Part shown: positions 62,839 through 64,000 of the stretch, in pieces
How positions within the stretch are numbered: position 1 is the first letter of the stretch
Layout: every line of letters begins with the position of its first letter
Assembly (NCBI GenBank): GCA_020635905.1
Contig: JACJYV010000006.1
Span: 62,001 to 126,000 of the forward strand
Reading direction: 5' to 3'
DNA length: 64,000 bases
Source of the DNA: Bacteroidia bacterium
GTDB lineage: Bacteria > Bacteroidota > Bacteroidia > J057 > JADKCL01
Position numbers and translations under genes: made by a program
The notes under the pieces: model-generated
What the model was told of the DNA's origin: nothing
What the model saw: only the letters and a program-made list of their open reading frames with translations
Database searches by the model: none

Positions 62839-63738
62839 TCAGGGAATCAATTCCCCTTCCGTTTCTGTTTTCAGGCGAAAAATCTGATTTATCCGGGCCA
62901 AAACTCCCTTTTTTGTACGGTCCTGAATGAGTCGTCCATCAATTTCCCGAACCGGAGTCAGCTCACCCATGGTTCCCGTAACAAAGACTTCGTCTGACGT
63001 ATAAAATTCGACCACGGAAAGGCGCCCTTCCCTGACCTCTATCCCAGCCTGGCGGGCGATTTCCATCACCAGCCCGCGGGTAATGCCGGGCAGACAAGCC
63101 ACCGCGGTTGGAGTTTGCAAAACTCCGTTTTTGACCAAAAACACATTCGTGGCATTGGTTTCGGCCACAAAACCGTCCTGGTCGAGCATGAGGGCATCGT
63201 CCACCCCGGCAAAATTGGCCTCAATTTTGGCCAGAATGTTATTCAGGAGGTTGTTGTGATGGATTTTTGAATCCAGAAACTGCGGCCCGTTGCGGCGGAT
63301 GGAAGAAGTCACCAGGCGAATTCCACTTTGATCGTAAACGGGTGATTTCCACTCAGCCAACACGATCAGGGTGCAACCTTTGGTATTCAATCTGGGATCC
63401 ATGCCTGAGGTGATTTTCTCGCCCCGGGTCAGGGTAAGGCGAATGTGGACCCCGTCCCGCATTTGATTGGCTTGCAGGGTTTGGAAAATGGCTGATTTTA
63501 CGTCCTCCCGCGAAGGAATCCCCTTAAAATCAAGGGCATGAGCCGAATTCATCAGACGATCCAGGTGCTTGTCGAGACAAAAAATACGTCCGTTATACAC
63601 CCGCAAACCTTCCCAAACCCCGTCGCCGCCCTGCACAATGGAGTCAAAGACCGAGACCCGCGCGGCATCCCGTGGATACAGCTTTCCATTGATGAAGACC
63701 TGGATGTTTTCGTTGCGGGGATCGAATTTTTGCAGCAT
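62839..63738 (-). CDS. Class IV pyridoxal-phosphate aminotransferase
   Basis: A 299-residue fold-type IV PLP enzyme. The Schiff-base lysine is Lys158 in LDSKIHHNN. The phosphate-binding and substrate regions (DGVWEGLRVYNG, FVAETNATNVFLV, and TPTAVACLPGITRGLV) are well conserved. This fits branched-chain amino acid or D-amino acid aminotransferases (IlvE/Dat group), and motifs alone do not settle which. Length is usual. No amino-acid biosynthetic genes adjoin, so the pathway cannot be confirmed. Confidence 0.92.
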   Translation of the reverse strand: MLQKFDPRNENIQVFINGKLYPRDAARVSVFDSIVQGGDGVWEGLRVYNGRIFCLDKHLDRLMNSAHALDFKGIPSREDVKSAIFQTLQANQMRDGVHIRLTLTRGEKITSGMDPRLNTKGCTLIVLAEWKSPVYDQSGIRLVTSSIRRNGPQFLDSKIHHNNLLNNILAKIEANFAGVDDALMLDQDGFVAETNATNVFLVKNGVLQTPTAVACLPGITRGLVMEIARQAGIEVREGRLSVVEFYTSDEVFVTGTMGELTPVREIDGRLIQDRTKKGVLARINQIFRLKTETEGELIP

Positions 63739-63856
63739 AAACTGATTTTACCTCGAAGTGAGAATGTGTCGTGACAAATTCTTCTAAGTTCGTTTTTTTT
63801 GTGTATTTTCCATTATCCAATCTGCCTGCCAACCCGACCTTTTGAAAATTTTGATT

Positions 63857-64000
63857 ATGAAAAAAGCAAATTACCCGATTTCCCTTGCCCTGTTTTTTAG
63901 TATTGCAGCTTGTTTGGGAATGATTTCGACCCTGAATGCCCAGGTGGTGGTCAATGAATATTCTGCCTCCAACCTCACCTCCTTCACAGACAATTACGGG
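63857..64000 (+). CDS. Secreted lamin-tail-like protein, 5' end only
   Basis: Forty-eight codons are inside the window. A signal peptide (MKKANYPISLALFFSIAAC to about LNAQ) is followed by VVVNEYSASNLTSFTDNYG, the usual opening of a lamin-tail (LTD) domain in Bacteroidota surface proteins. Such proteins are often long and end in T9SS sorting domains, so a continuation outside the window is expected. It is not listed as an ORF because it runs off the end. Confidence 0.65.
   Translation, partial: MKKANYPISLALFFSIAACLGMISTLNAQVVVNEYSASNLTSFTDNYG

Overview
The window reads as chromosomal DNA of a Bacteroidota bacterium, probably a Saprospiria- or Chitinophagia-like lineage (inference). The evidence is three pieces of type IX secretion (T9SS) and outer-membrane biology: C-terminal sorting domains on a beta-propeller protein and on a 3,520-residue surface protein, a TonB-dependent receptor, and WG-repeat and lamin-tail-like secreted proteins. 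A TAnnTTTG-type promoter box also fits this phylum. No rRNA, tRNA or CRISPR array was seen. Coding density is high. Most of the backbone is of moderate GC, with two visibly AT-richer islands.

Layout. 1-8.6 kb: DUF4386 membrane protein, Crp/Fnr regulator, WG-repeat secreted protein, a MoxR ATPase plus CoxE-like VWA pair, and an SBBP beta-propeller protein with a good intrinsic terminator. 9-12.1 kb: Prc/Tsp tail-specific protease converging on an NdpA-like nucleoid protein. 12.2-20.3 kb: a glycan-type block of four polytopic GT-C-like proteins with a DprE2-like short-chain reductase, plus a SUKH/SMI1 protein. 20.3-23.2 kb: a secreted HExxH protein and a HAD phosphatase.

23.3-30.4 kb is accessory DNA. 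Two decayed copies of one insertion sequence lie in direct orientation (23275-23591 and 28709-29840). Between them is an AT-richer two-gene operon whose products (1,239 and 328 residues) I do not recognise. The right IS copy ends exactly where a Uma2-family nuclease gene begins without its start codon, and that gene also carries a one-base frameshift. This is the most novel-looking part of the window.

30.4-41.6 kb: TatD nuclease, a PH/SHOCT-like protein, GT2 glycosyltransferase, acetyl-CoA synthetase, a zinc-finger/transmembrane/WD40 protein, an orphan XRE regulator with a palindromic candidate operator, and a TonB receptor translationally coupled to a TPR-adenylate cyclase. 41.7-53.8 kb: a two-gene operon of a SUMF1-type secreted protein and the giant PKD/discoidin-like T9SS protein.

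54-62.7 kb: a TPR-like protein, then a minus-strand run of PP2C phosphatase, Ser/Thr kinase and a three-gene ABC-three-component (ABC-3C) conflict cassette (HNH effector, small middle component, DUF2326 ATPase). A zinc-ribbon VWA protein nearby completes a TerY-P-like kinase/phosphatase/VWA set. The window ends with a class IV aminotransferase and the 5' end of a secreted lamin-tail-like protein.
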